Shown piece after piece: positions 1 through 8,376 of a stretch of 32,360 bases of DNA. Origin of the DNA: Desulfocapsaceae bacterium. Lineage in GTDB: Bacteria > Desulfobacterota > Desulfobulbia > Desulfobulbales > Desulfocapsaceae. Within the stretch, counting starts at the first letter, position 1. Each line of letters begins with the position of its first letter. Under the pieces are notes generated by a model. It did no database searches and was not told where the DNA came from. It saw only the letters and a list, made by a program, of their open reading frames with translations. The stretch lies in NCBI GenBank assembly GCA_030065655.1, contig JASJDT010000022.1:1-32360 (forward strand), in the 5' to 3' direction. The position numbers and the translations under genes were made by a program.

Positions 1-155
1 CCTCTGAATTTCTTCCTCACTTTCTAGCAAATGTCTTGAAAAAATGGAAAATTGATCTTGTCCCAAGCAGAACCCTCACCGCATGGCAAGATATCCCTCC
101 AGCAGAAATATTTTGTTTAAGAAAAGAAACAGTTAAACCGATAGTGAAGGAGTAA
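1..155 (+). CDS. C-terminal fragment of an unidentified protein
   Basis: A reading frame is open from base 3 to a TAA stop at 153-155, giving about 50 residues. The translation has ordinary protein character (for example PHFLANVLKKWKIDLVPSR) and ends in a charged tail (KPIVKE). Its start lies outside the window. I do not recognise the family, so no function is assigned. It runs in the same direction as the chemoreceptor gene, with about 130 bases between them. A chance open frame of this length is possible, which keeps confidence moderate. Confidence 0.5.
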   Translation, partial: SEFLPHFLANVLKKWKIDLVPSRTLTAWQDIPPAEIFCLRKETVKPIVKE

Positions 156-284
156 AAATAGTGTTGGAGAAAGAAGCTTTTCTTCCTAGCATAACTGGAG
201 AATTATTTGTTGTGGTTACTTCGAAAACGTATTCGCAAGGTTGTTAACTGATAAATTCAATGCATTCTTAAACGGAGAGTTCTC

Positions 285-2447
285 ATGCCTTCTCTTTTCG
301 GCAAGATGTTTCCCAAAAAAGTAAAATCGAGAATACTGGTAATCCTTGGAATCCTGTTGACCATAATGGTTGCTATTCCCACATATTTGTCCTACCGATC
401 AACCATTCAAAACACTGAGGCACGCCTGAAAAACGATCTGGAGAGTACCGTTAAAGCCGTTCATCAAAGGATTGTTGAGGAAAAAGCTGAACAGCTCAGA
501 TTGCTGGCCCATACTATTGCCGGTATGCCCTCGGTTCAGGATTATGTCCAGTATAAAGAGCGCGACTCTCTGCTTACCATCGGCGGCCCACTCTTCAAAG
601 GACTTCAAGAAAAAACTGGTCTTAACGTTTTCCACTTTCACAGTCCTCCTGCCACCTCATTTTTACGACTCCATAATCCGGAAAAATTCGGAGACGACCT
701 CTCCAGCTTTCGCAATACCGTTGTTCAAGTCAACGAAACAGAAAAAGATGCCGTAGGCATAGAGGCAGGGGTGGCCGGTATCTCTGTTCGAGCAGTGGTC
801 CCAATAAAATATCTTAACAGAAAGCATGCCGGATCGGTGGAGTTTGGAGCACCACTGAACGATGAACTCCTTCAGGAGGTCAAGAAGAGCACGGGAACTG
901 AAATATCAATCCTGATTGAGGAAGGTAACAGTTTCAAGTACCAGGCAAAAACCCACAATCTCACCATACCAGAGAAAAAATTTCCATTCCTCCGCGAAGT
1001 GATGAATTCAGAAAACATACAAGTTGAGCGGATCAATGAAAACGGCAAACAACTTCTCACTGCCTACATGCCGGTCCATGACTATTCAGGCAATACCGTG
1101 GCCATTCTGGCCACTCCCAAAGATATTGGGGCAACCCTCCAAGCAGCCAAAAAAGGAGCATATACTTCGGTGGCTTTGGGACTGGTAGCACTCCTGGTAA
1201 TCCAGTTATTCGTCTTTTTTACCTTTACCAGGCTGGTGGACAAACCAATTAAAACATTTACTCAATTGCTGGAAACAGCCAGCCGCGGTGACTTATCTCA
1301 AGAAGTGGATATGAACTCAGTCCTGCCAATAAACTGTTCGCAAATAATGCAATGCAATAAGCCGGATTGCTCCATGTACGGCAGAGAGGGCTACTGTTGG
1401 GAAGAGGCCGGCTCGGCTGCTTTAAATGTTGAATGCCCAAAAATCACTACAGGTGAATACGCCTCATGCAGTGAATGTAAAGCTGTTTTCCAGACTAGTG
1501 TAACCGACGAATTTTCACAATTGAGTGCTTACCTCCACTCCTTCCTGGCCAACGTTACCACACTTGTGCGCGATGTTCGAGAGTCCAGCAGTAATTTAAG
1601 TAAATCCTCATTGTTGCTTTCAGATGCCTCTCAGCAGATAGATTCAGGTTCAAGCGACTCAGCTAATTTGACCACCAACGTTGCTACTGCTACTGAAGAA
1701 ATGAGCACTAATATGAGCTCTGTTGCTGCAGCGACGGAACAGGCTGCCGCCAATGTTAATGTCATGACCACAGCCACTGAAGAAATCAGCTCAACGATCA
1801 ACGAAATTCAACAATCAACAATAAATGCCCAAAAGATAACCGGTGACGCGGTCAGTCAAGCAACTGATATAACAATTAAAGTTGACGAGCTTGGCGAATC
1901 AGCAATTGATATTGGTAAGGTCACTGAAACCATAGCAGAAATCTCGGATCAAACCAATCTTCTTGCCCTAAATGCGACCATCGAAGCTGCTAGAGCCGGG
2001 GAAGCCGGTAAAGGCTTTGCCGTAGTTGCCAACGAAATTAAAGATCTGGCGCAGCAAACAGCTGATGCCACCGGTGAGATCAAACAGCGCATAGAAGGCA
2101 TTCAATCATCAACCGATATGACAGTGGATGGCATAAAAAAAATAAGTGCAATCATTACTGAGATAGATGCCATTGTCTCCACCATTGCCACCTCACTGGA
2201 CGAACAAACCGCCACGATGGCTGAGTTGACTTCGAATATCACTCAGGCGGGTGAGGGCATTAGTGAAGTATCGGAAAATGTGGCCCAAAGTTCATCTGTC
2301 TCTCAGCAGATTGCAGCCGACATCGCCGAAGTCAACCGGGCGGTTGCAGCCATCTCGGACGATACCACCAATGTGAGTAGAAATGCCGATGAATTAAAGG
2401 GCTATTCAAAATCACTCAATGAACTCATCGAAAAATTCAGGATATGA
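285..2447 (+). CDS. Methyl-accepting chemotaxis protein with a Cys-rich insert
   Basis: A 720-residue membrane chemoreceptor that would signal to CheA/CheW. There is a basic N-terminus and a first membrane helix at about residues 16-37. A roughly 250-residue periplasmic sensor follows and resembles a double-Cache domain. The second membrane helix is at about 291-315 and is followed by a HAMP segment. The C-terminal signalling coiled coil carries the conserved hairpin tip at about 552-595 ([20 protein letters not shown]). Between HAMP and the signalling domain is a cysteine-rich insert with C351, C357, C362, C371 (in a CW pair), C384, C395 and C398. This could bind a metal, an Fe-S cluster or heme in the cytoplasm, but that is inference. 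There is no C-terminal CheR-tether pentapeptide. GGAGAG at 274-279 precedes the ATG at a good distance. The ligand cannot be predicted. Confidence 0.95.
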   Translation: MPSLFGKMFPKKVKSRILVILGILLTIMVAIPTYLSYRSTIQNTEARLKNDLESTVKAVHQRIVEEKAEQLRLLAHTIAGMPSVQDYVQYKERDSLLTIGGPLFKGLQEKTGLNVFHFHSPPATSFLRLHNPEKFGDDLSSFRNTVVQVNETEKDAVGIEAGVAGISVRAVVPIKYLNRKHAGSVEFGAPLNDELLQEVKKSTGTEISILIEEGNSFKYQAKTHNLTIPEKKFPFLREVMNSENIQVERINENGKQLLTAYMPVHDYSGNTVAILATPKDIGATLQAAKKGAYTSVALGLVALLVIQLFVFFTFTRLVDKPIKTFTQLLETASRGDLSQEVDMNSVLPINCSQIMQCNKPDCSMYGREGYCWEEAGSAALNVECPKITTGEYASCSECKAVFQTSVTDEFSQLSAYLHSFLANVTTLVRDVRESSSNLSKSSLLLSDASQQIDSGSSDSANLTTNVATATEEMSTNMSSVAAATEQAAANVNVMTTATEEISSTINEIQQSTINAQKITGDAVSQATDITIKVDELGESAIDIGKVTETIAEISDQTNLLALNATIEAARAGEAGKGFAVVANEIKDLAQQTADATGEIKQRIEGIQSSTDMTVDGIKKISAIITEIDAIVSTIATSLDEQTATMAELTSNITQAGEGISEVSENVAQSSSVSQQIAADIAEVNRAVAAISDDTTNVSRNADELKGYSKSLNELIEKFRI

Positions 2448-2537
2448 AAAATCATTCTGAAGATGATGGGAAGTACGTCCGCACCTGAAAGAAGTAAGAT
2501 TATCCATTTGCACCCAACTTTTGATCAGTCAGATGCA

Positions 2538-2563
2538 AGACCCTGCCTTTACAGGTGGGGTCT
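2538..2563. terminator. Hairpin between convergent genes
   Basis: A 10-bp stem (AGACCCTGCC against GGTGGGGTCT, with two G-T wobbles) closes a 6-base loop. It lies between the chemoreceptor stop and the convergent DUF4405 gene stop. Neither side has a good T-run, so termination activity is uncertain. Confidence 0.35.
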
Positions 2564-2617
2564 GAGCATTCCAGCCCCCTTACTGGTTCCAAAGCAACAT
2601 TCATGTATGAAATCCCA

Positions 2618-3469
2618 TCAATTATTACCTTTTGTTGACGAAGCAAACCTTATCTGTTCATAGATATCCAAGGGGGAGGTATTGTTTTTTTGAGCAATAA
2701 CTTTGATAGTCATCTCTTTCTGAGCGACAATATTCTCCTCGGCCAGGAAACGAAGAATCTTATCGGTATTCAGACCATATTGGACACATAGATCATCAAT
2801 ACTCATATTTCCTGTACCTGGTAGAGGTCTTTCCGGCAACCTACCCTCTTCCGCCCCTTGAAGTGATTGTGCGTTTTTATGCTTAATCACGTTAAAGATC
2901 TGTTGAGGTGAGAGCTCATTGCGCCGACCAATTTCTTGCAGACTTTGACGACTGTTCGTAACTTCAATTTCGGCCTGATGTAAAGCCATCAAAGCATCAT
3001 TGATGTCTATAGACATCTTCTGAGCAAACGACTGCAAAGAAGAAAGCTCTGCATGGCCGTAGGGTGGTTCACCATACTTTTGAGCAGCTCTTGCCTTGAT
3101 ATCATTACTTACTTCAATGACTGTTGAGAAAGGTGCGAATTCAATGTAAGTCCCCCATAAACATCCCCCTACCAGCAACAACGCAGCAATACATTCTTTA
3201 GTGAAAATCCGTATTTGTTTTCTGGTGTTTCTCAGATAATTCACCAGCGGTTGCCAATTATAGTAGATATGCAACCCCAGAGAGAGGAAAAAGAGGACTC
3301 CGGTATTTATATGCAACGCTCCCCACTGCTCCTTCCCCAGGCCGAACAATCGCCAGTCTGCCCAATAGGCCACTTGGCCCTGTGGCATTATATAGAGAAT
3401 TATACTGGTTAGCACCATAGCAACGAAGGTAAAGCAGGCTGTTAGCGATGCTATTCTTCGCAGATTCAT
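2618..3469 (-). CDS. DUF4405-type membrane protein with a soluble C-terminal domain
   Basis: A 283-residue protein. The N-terminal third has three predicted membrane helices (about residues 10-28, 50-70 and 90-108) and resembles DUF4405, a small cytochrome b-like fold. H53 and H67 lie on the second helix, 14 residues apart, which is a plausible heme-ligand spacing. That assignment is inference, because the family is uncharacterised. Residues 125-283 form a soluble, helical, charged region that begins with GEPPYGHAE and contains repeated helix-turn segments. It may face the periplasm or cytoplasm. The gene is transcribed alone, divergent from the GNAT gene. A membrane redox role (quinone or heme) fits the fold but is unproven. 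Confidence 0.75.
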   Translation of the reverse strand: MNLRRIASLTACFTFVAMVLTSIILYIMPQGQVAYWADWRLFGLGKEQWGALHINTGVLFFLSLGLHIYYNWQPLVNYLRNTRKQIRIFTKECIAALLLVGGCLWGTYIEFAPFSTVIEVSNDIKARAAQKYGEPPYGHAELSSLQSFAQKMSIDINDALMALHQAEIEVTNSRQSLQEIGRRNELSPQQIFNVIKHKNAQSLQGAEEGRLPERPLPGTGNMSIDDLCVQYGLNTDKILRFLAEENIVAQKEMTIKVIAQKNNTSPLDIYEQIRFASSTKGNN

Positions 3470-3671
3470 TGTTATTCTTCTCTAGATTAATTTAGAATTG
3501 ATACTCTCCCTTTCGGTTTTAGCAGTCGGATATGTGATTTAGTGTATAAATGCAGATACTACTTTATCTGGTTATCACTCAGCAATTACTAAAAAATCAG
3601 TTTGGTAGAATCAAACCTGCATATATTAACTGACAATCATAAGTGAAAGCTTCTCAGGAGTCATCTTCGCT

Positions 3672-4121
3672 ATGGATAAAGAAATTTCTCTCCGCAAAGC
3701 TAAACAAACCAACCTTCCTGCAATACTAGATCTCTATGGCCAACCTGAAATTGATAATGGTCGCTTACTGTCCATGCAGGAGGCTCAAATTATTTTTGCC
3801 AGAATGCAAACTTACCCAAACTATTCAATGTATGTTGCCGAATACCAAGGTCAGGTGATTGGCACATATGGTCTGTTGATCATGGACAATCTCGGCCACC
3901 TCGGCGCCCAATCCGCCATTGTCGAAGACGTGGCAATCTCACCGGGGCTACAGAGGCGCTTCATCGGCAACAAGATGCTCAATTATGCCATAGAACTTGC
4001 CCGTCAAGCTGGATGCTACAAACTCATGCTCTCAACCAATCTCAAAAGAGAAAAAGCTCATTTGTTCTACGAAAAGCTCGGTCTTGTCAAACATGGTAAC
4101 AGTTATCTGCTGCAACTTTAA
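3672..4121 (+). CDS. GNAT-family N-acetyltransferase
   Basis: A 149-residue single-domain GNAT enzyme, which would move an acetyl group from acetyl-CoA to an amine. The substrate cannot be told. It has the expected order of elements: an N-terminal strand and helix, central strands (MYVAEYQGQVIGTYGLLIMD), then VEDVAISPGLQRRFIGNKML as motif A, and the closing NLKREKAHLFYEKLGLVKHG. The acetyl-CoA pyrophosphate loop reads QRRFIG where the family usually has Q/RxxGxG/A, so its first glycine is a phenylalanine. AGGAG at 3656-3660 lies 11 bases before the ATG. The gene stands alone and is followed by a strong hairpin. Confidence 0.85.
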   Translation: MDKEISLRKAKQTNLPAILDLYGQPEIDNGRLLSMQEAQIIFARMQTYPNYSMYVAEYQGQVIGTYGLLIMDNLGHLGAQSAIVEDVAISPGLQRRFIGNKMLNYAIELARQAGCYKLMLSTNLKREKAHLFYEKLGLVKHGNSYLLQL

Positions 4122-4280
4122 TAGAGGAACTCGAGATGTCTTCAAACTTCGCTTTTCATCATTACGTACCCAAGACGACTACAGTTCACAAATATCTCAT
4201 AACTAATTATTATTATGTGCTAAAGTGGGTGATGATGAAAATTTATAAGGTGGTCCGACAAGAAAGTGCAAAAGGTACAG

Positions 4281-4308
4281 ATTAGCCTGGTCAATATCCC
4301 AGGCTAAT
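4281..4308. terminator. Probable bidirectional intrinsic terminator
   Basis: A perfect 10-bp stem (ATTAGCCTGG with CCAGGCTAAT) closes an 8-base loop. T-rich sequence (AATTTGTTT) follows on the plus strand and a shorter T-run (CTTTT) follows on the minus strand. It sits between the convergent GNAT and rhodanese genes and probably ends both transcripts. Confidence 0.75.
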
Positions 4309-4331
4309 AATTTGTTTCCTTGGGGAAATAT

Positions 4332-4652
4332 TTACTGAAGAATCGGGAATCCAGCATCCTTCCACCCCTGAGGACCATCTTTCAAGGCATGGGTGTTGGT
4401 GAAACCCTGTTGGCTGTATTTATCCGCAAGACCTGCGGCACTGCCTTCATTTGGTCAGGCACAATAAAAAACGATTTTATCATCAACAGCCATATCCGGA
4501 ACCCTTGTTTTGAACTCAGATAGAGGAATTGCCCCTTCCAAGTGATTCCTGCTAAACTTGGCGTCGTCGTCATAGGCACAAACAAGCAGGGTCTTCCCAG
4601 AGACGACCTCCTCACGTATCTCGTTAGCAGATACTCTGTTTACATTTGCCAT
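4332..4652 (-). CDS. Rhodanese-like selenoprotein (in-frame UGA read as Sec66)
   Basis: A 106-codon rhodanese-domain protein read through an in-frame TGA at 4455-4457, followed by 40 more in-frame sense codons to a TAA at 4332-4334. Before the TGA there is a normal rhodanese N-terminal half (HLEGAIPLSEF, then DDKIVFYCA). After it, the rest of the fold continues without a shift (PNEGSAAGLADKY, then GPQGWKDAGFPILQ). The active-site loop is therefore Y-C64-A-U66-P-N-E-G, with the usual catalytic Cys kept and Sec two residues later. Just downstream, the mRNA can form a stem CCGCA/UGCGG around loop GGUCU (4424-4438). This is the same loop sequence as the E. coli fdhF SECIS. A strong GGAGGT at 4658-4663 fixes the start. 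The role is probably sulfur or selenium transfer, or thiol redox chemistry, in the cytoplasm. No signal peptide is seen. Confidence 0.85.
4424..4438 (-). promoter_or_regulatory. Candidate bacterial SECIS hairpin
   Basis: On the minus strand, CCGCAGGTCTTGCGG forms a perfect 5-bp stem around loop GGTCT. The loop starts 24 bases after the first base of the UGA, against about 21 in E. coli fdhF, whose loop reads AGGUCU. Bacterial SECIS elements lie inside the coding region just after the UGA and recruit SelB. The bulged U of the fdhF element has no obvious counterpart here. Confidence 0.7.
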
Positions 4653-5026
4653 ATGTTACCTCCATTGCGTTACTCGCAAGTGATCATCTTCTTTATTTAT
4701 AAAATACTGATTAGTGCTCTTACCTCAGCTTTTGATTCTACATCGAAATTCCAATCGCCAGGAGAAAAAGATCTTCTCAAGAGCACCAAATCGGTAGTTC
4801 TTCAGGAAAGGCGGGATATATCCTATCCAGGATTAGACTTTAAGCAGGAAAGCTGAATCCACAATATTTTCGTTTCTGCACATTACTACAATGATTATCC
4901 AAAAACATTTCTAAACAATAATCATTATTCCAAGAAGAGAATTTTTAAAATTTCCAAGCTTCCTCTAACAACGAAAAAGTATGATAAACTGATTATTTGT
5001 AGAATAAAAAATGTGGGTCTCGTGGA
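4653..5026. other. Gene-free stretch upstream of the rhodanese gene
   Basis: AT-rich sequence holding the rhodanese ribosome binding site (4658-4663, minus). A TATAAA-like -10 candidate lies further upstream on the minus strand, without a clear -35. A 6-1-6 palindrome, AATAATCATTATT, is at 4917-4929 and a related AATGATTATCC is nearby at 4890-4900. These resemble half-sites of Fur-type repressors, but such sequence is common in AT-rich DNA. No convincing gene is present. Confidence 0.5.
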
Positions 5027-7294
5027 TCATTTCGTCAACAGACGATAGATCTCGCTGAGGCGTGCTGGGAGTTGTTCTATGTTGTTGACATAGGTATAAT
5101 TTCCCCTGCCAAAAAGATGTTCAAGATAGTCGTGGGCCTCGCGATCTATGGTGATGCAATAGGGATGAATGCCGCATCCTCTTGCCTCGGCCAGCGCCTT
5201 GCGAGTATCCTCTATGGCATACTGCCCCTTGTAATCATCGTAATCCTCAGGTTTGCCGTCGGTTAGCATGAGCAGCAGCCTGCTTCTTGTATCCACCCCT
5301 TGGAATTGGTCTATCATATGTCGTATAGGTGGTCCCATACGGGTGTACTCTTTCGGTGAAATGGCAGCCAGTCTCTCTTTCACTCGATCGGTATAACATT
5401 CTGCGATATCTTTAATTTTGAACACCTCTGAACGCATTCGCCGCATGCCGGAAAAACCATAGATGCCATATCTGTCGCCAACTATTTCCATTGCTTCACA
5501 AAGCAACACCAGGGCTTCTTTAATTGCAACCCCCACCCAGCCTTCGGTGGAATTGGACATATCGACTAAAAACAAGGTGGATATGGATCTTTCGTTCCGT
5601 ACCAGCCGCACAAAAAGCTTTTCGGAAGGTGCCAGCCCGGCCTTCTGATCGCCAAGCGAATCGATGAGAGCATCGAGATCTAGATCATTGCCATGCCGCC
5701 TGCGCCTGGCAAAATGCTCACGGGTATTCATCATCTCAAACTGACGTCTAATTTTCATGAGTGGCCCACGATGTTTCTTCAGGGTCCGGTCCACAAAGGT
5801 TGACCGAACTCCTCTGATCACCTGCTCCCGCAGACTGCACCACTCTTTTCTATAACCTTGCCTGCGATAATCCCACTCATCGTAAGGGATAAATTCAGAT
5901 ACCGGTTCACCCTCATCTCCCCCTGCACCATCATCTGCCGATTTTGCTTTACCGGCCATGCCAAAAGCGGCTGATACATAGCCCTTGGGAACTTTGCCTA
6001 GATCAGCTTCAATGCGGTTGATGATCTCCAGGAGTTCATCGGGCAGATCCACAGACTTGTTGTCGACCATCAGCATCGGCTTCTGCCTTTCGCTTTCCAT
6101 TTCCTGCTCACTCTCCCAGGTAGGCATAATTAAAGCAGTATCAGCCTCATCCATAACTATGTTTTTCTTTTCATCCTGACTGCTCTGCGGCCCATTGCGG
6201 CGCAGCAAGTCCGCCAATAGCGAAGCAAACTCTTTTGAATCCTGCTCAATGCGCCGCTCACGTATGCCCTGAGCTTCAGTATATTGGAAAGTATCAAGGA
6301 AAGGATAAAAGGACACCGAAGTCGTGTACAGCCCATCCTCTATTACCTGATGATAGATAAGTTCAAACACTCCCGAATCTTCGCTGCTTTTCTCACCATT
6401 TTCAAGCAGCGAGAAGAAAGGATGTCTTTCTATCCCATCAGATCCTTCCGGTATCATGATAGCTGCAAAAAAACGCTCTATCTCACTATCTTTAGTAACC
6501 ACCTCTTGTTTATGCAGCTCCCAAAGGATAGCCCGAATATTCCTCGTTTCCAACATAAGGCCAGGAAATTCGTGAGCAAGCATCTGCATTGCCCGGTAGA
6601 GCTCCACCAACTGGAACATATCCTGGGCACATTGGGGATTTGCGAAGCGCTCAAAGAAACGTTGGACATCATAATCCTGCTCATTGATAGAGATATCAGG
6701 TTGAGGCGTATTGGGTATAAATCGATGTCTGCCGAAACTACCCTGGATGATACAACAGCTTAACAGGGCTATTGTCAGTTTGTAGTAGAGTAAATTATCA
6801 TTGTGATCAGTGAAAAAATCTACTTGTTGAGGAAGGTAAAGTGTCTCTGTGTCAGTATAGGTGCGATCCGCTTCGGTGATAATTAGCTCTAGCCCTGAAA
6901 TTCCGCGGGCATAGGTGTTAAGCCGACTCAGATGCTGTTCCAATCTTACAATGTGTTGGTCCTTTTGGCCGTTGACCAGTTCGACATCCTCTTCAGCCAT
7001 ATAGGCCCTTGCCTTCTTCAGTCCACCCTCTTCGTAGTTTGAAAGAATTCTTCTTAACCACTCGGCAAGGGTCTCCTGGTCAAATTCGAGTGCTTGACGA
7101 GCACCTTCTTTCAGAAAGGAAAAAGAAAGGCTGTGACTGATCGGCCATATCGTCGGTATTGCCAAGAGAAGACGCCGTTGCTCTTCCTCGTCGAGATCTT
7201 CCAGATCACCAAGGGCATCCTCGATATCCCACTCATTAGGTTCAGAGGGATATACTTGTTTATGAAAAAGCTTATGCAGGCTTTGATAGTCCAT
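5027..7294 (-). CDS. VWA-domain protein of the CbbO/NorD type
   Basis: A 755-residue protein whose last 190 residues form a von Willebrand factor A domain. The MIDAS metal site is intact: D578-x-S580-x-S582 (DMSNS), T651 in the TRMGPP loop and D679 in LTDGKPEDY. The long N-terminal part is acidic and helical, without recognisable motifs. The middle (about 450-535) is charged, ending in a basic run (HFARRRRHGN). The family works with a MoxR/CbbQ-type AAA+ ATPase, encoded here just upstream, to remodel or metal-load a client enzyme, as in CbbQ/CbbO with Rubisco and NorQ/NorD with nitric oxide reductase. No such client gene is adjacent, so the target is unknown. The start has only a weak AGAGCG upstream. 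Confidence 0.88.
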   Translation of the reverse strand: MDYQSLHKLFHKQVYPSEPNEWDIEDALGDLEDLDEEEQRRLLLAIPTIWPISHSLSFSFLKEGARQALEFDQETLAEWLRRILSNYEEGGLKKARAYMAEEDVELVNGQKDQHIVRLEQHLSRLNTYARGISGLELIITEADRTYTDTETLYLPQQVDFFTDHNDNLLYYKLTIALLSCCIIQGSFGRHRFIPNTPQPDISINEQDYDVQRFFERFANPQCAQDMFQLVELYRAMQMLAHEFPGLMLETRNIRAILWELHKQEVVTKDSEIERFFAAIMIPEGSDGIERHPFFSLLENGEKSSEDSGVFELIYHQVIEDGLYTTSVSFYPFLDTFQYTEAQGIRERRIEQDSKEFASLLADLLRRNGPQSSQDEKKNIVMDEADTALIMPTWESEQEMESERQKPMLMVDNKSVDLPDELLEIINRIEADLGKVPKGYVSAAFGMAGKAKSADDGAGGDEGEPVSEFIPYDEWDYRRQGYRKEWCSLREQVIRGVRSTFVDRTLKKHRGPLMKIRRQFEMMNTREHFARRRRHGNDLDLDALIDSLGDQKAGLAPSEKLFVRLVRNERSISTLFLVDMSNSTEGWVGVAIKEALVLLCEAMEIVGDRYGIYGFSGMRRMRSEVFKIKDIAECYTDRVKERLAAISPKEYTRMGPPIRHMIDQFQGVDTRSRLLLMLTDGKPEDYDDYKGQYAIEDTRKALAEARGCGIHPYCITIDREAHDYLEHLFGRGNYTYVNNIEQLPARLSEIYRLLTK

Positions 7295-7423
7295 ATCGCT
7301 CTGTTGTTAACAAAACCTCTTGATCATAAGTGTTAACGGATTATCAGAATCTGTTATGCATTCATATAGCTAAAAACTTTTTTCTACCAAGAGGGTTGCC
7401 AGCTGCAAGGTAATTAGAGGTTT

Positions 7424-8239
7424 CTAGAAGATAGCTCGAGCCATGTCTTCGAGGGACTCAAGGAGAGTATCATCATCTGTAACACTCTCGACGATACCTG
7501 CCCTACATGCACTTCTTTCATCTATACCCGATTTAATCAACTGGGCTGTCTGGATGAGTAATCTGGTGGAGGCACCCTCGGCTAAACCGGAATCCTTAAG
7601 ATTTCTGGTCATATTACCAAGTTTAACTAGCTTTTTGGCAATATCAGCAGAAATGCCAGCCTCACGCTCAACAATGTACTGCTCCAGATCCTCAGGTGGA
7701 TAAGTAAACGATATGGAGACAAAACGTTGCCTGGTAGAGACCTTGAGATCCTTAACGACACTCTGGTAGCCTGGGTTATAGGAAACACTCAACATAAATT
7801 CAGGTGGAGCAGAAAGTATCTCGCCCAGCTTCTCAATTGGCAAGTCGCGTCTGTCATCAGCCAGGGGGTGAATAACGACGGTGGTGTCTTTTCTCGCCTC
7901 GACTATTTCATCAAGATAGCAAATTGCGCCATTGCGAACCGCCAGAGTCAATGGCCCATCTACCCATACAGCTTCATTGCCTTTGACCAGATATCTACCA
8001 ATAAGATCCGAGGTTGAAAGATCGTCGTGGCATGACACGGTGATGATGGGAAGCTCAAGCTTCCAAGCGAGATACTGCATAAATCTGGTTTTCCCGCACC
8101 CGGTAGGGCCTTTCAACAGCAGAGGCAATTGATTGGCGTGGGCAGACAAAGCAATATCGAGTTCATTGTGCTGTACCTGATAAAATGGTTCCTGCTCGAT
8201 AACTTTATCTTCAATACGCTGTCGTAGTAGCTTCGTCAT
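7424..8239 (-). CDS. MoxR-type AAA+ ATPase (CbbQ/NorQ family)
   Basis: A 271-residue AAA+ ATPase, the usual length for CbbQ/NorQ proteins. Walker A is GPTGCGKT at residues 44-51 and Walker B is AICYLDE at 105-111, followed by a sensor region (LSVSYNPGYQ) and a C-terminal helical CbbQ-type domain. It probably forms a ring that uses ATP with the VWA protein encoded 129 bases downstream to activate a client enzyme. I chose the ATG at 8239 because GGTGA sits 8 bases before it. An in-frame GTG at 8251 would add four residues but lacks a ribosome binding site. Confidence 0.9.
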   Translation of the reverse strand: MTKLLRQRIEDKVIEQEPFYQVQHNELDIALSAHANQLPLLLKGPTGCGKTRFMQYLAWKLELPIITVSCHDDLSTSDLIGRYLVKGNEAVWVDGPLTLAVRNGAICYLDEIVEARKDTTVVIHPLADDRRDLPIEKLGEILSAPPEFMLSVSYNPGYQSVVKDLKVSTRQRFVSISFTYPPEDLEQYIVEREAGISADIAKKLVKLGNMTRNLKDSGLAEGASTRLLIQTAQLIKSGIDERSACRAGIVESVTDDDTLLESLEDMARAIF

Positions 8240-8376
8240 AAAGTTGTTCACCAGATATTTTCACTTAATATTCATTCTTAACTCATCCAATCAAAACTAT
8301 ATAACACTCCTTGACAGGAGCAAGCTTCTACCGATATGCGAAGTGCGGATGATTTAGTTTACATGCAAACCACCTG

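Noticed and set aside
2463-2663. 66-codon plus-strand frame after the chemoreceptor
   Set aside because: It overlaps the end of the DUF4405 gene and has no ribosome binding site or recognisable sequence.
4382-4615. 77-codon minus-strand frame overlapping the rhodanese gene
   Set aside because: It overlaps the UGA-containing frame in another phase and lacks rhodanese motifs and a ribosome binding site.
6284-6763. 159-codon plus-strand open frame opposite the VWA gene
   Set aside because: Antisense shadow with no ribosome binding site or family match.
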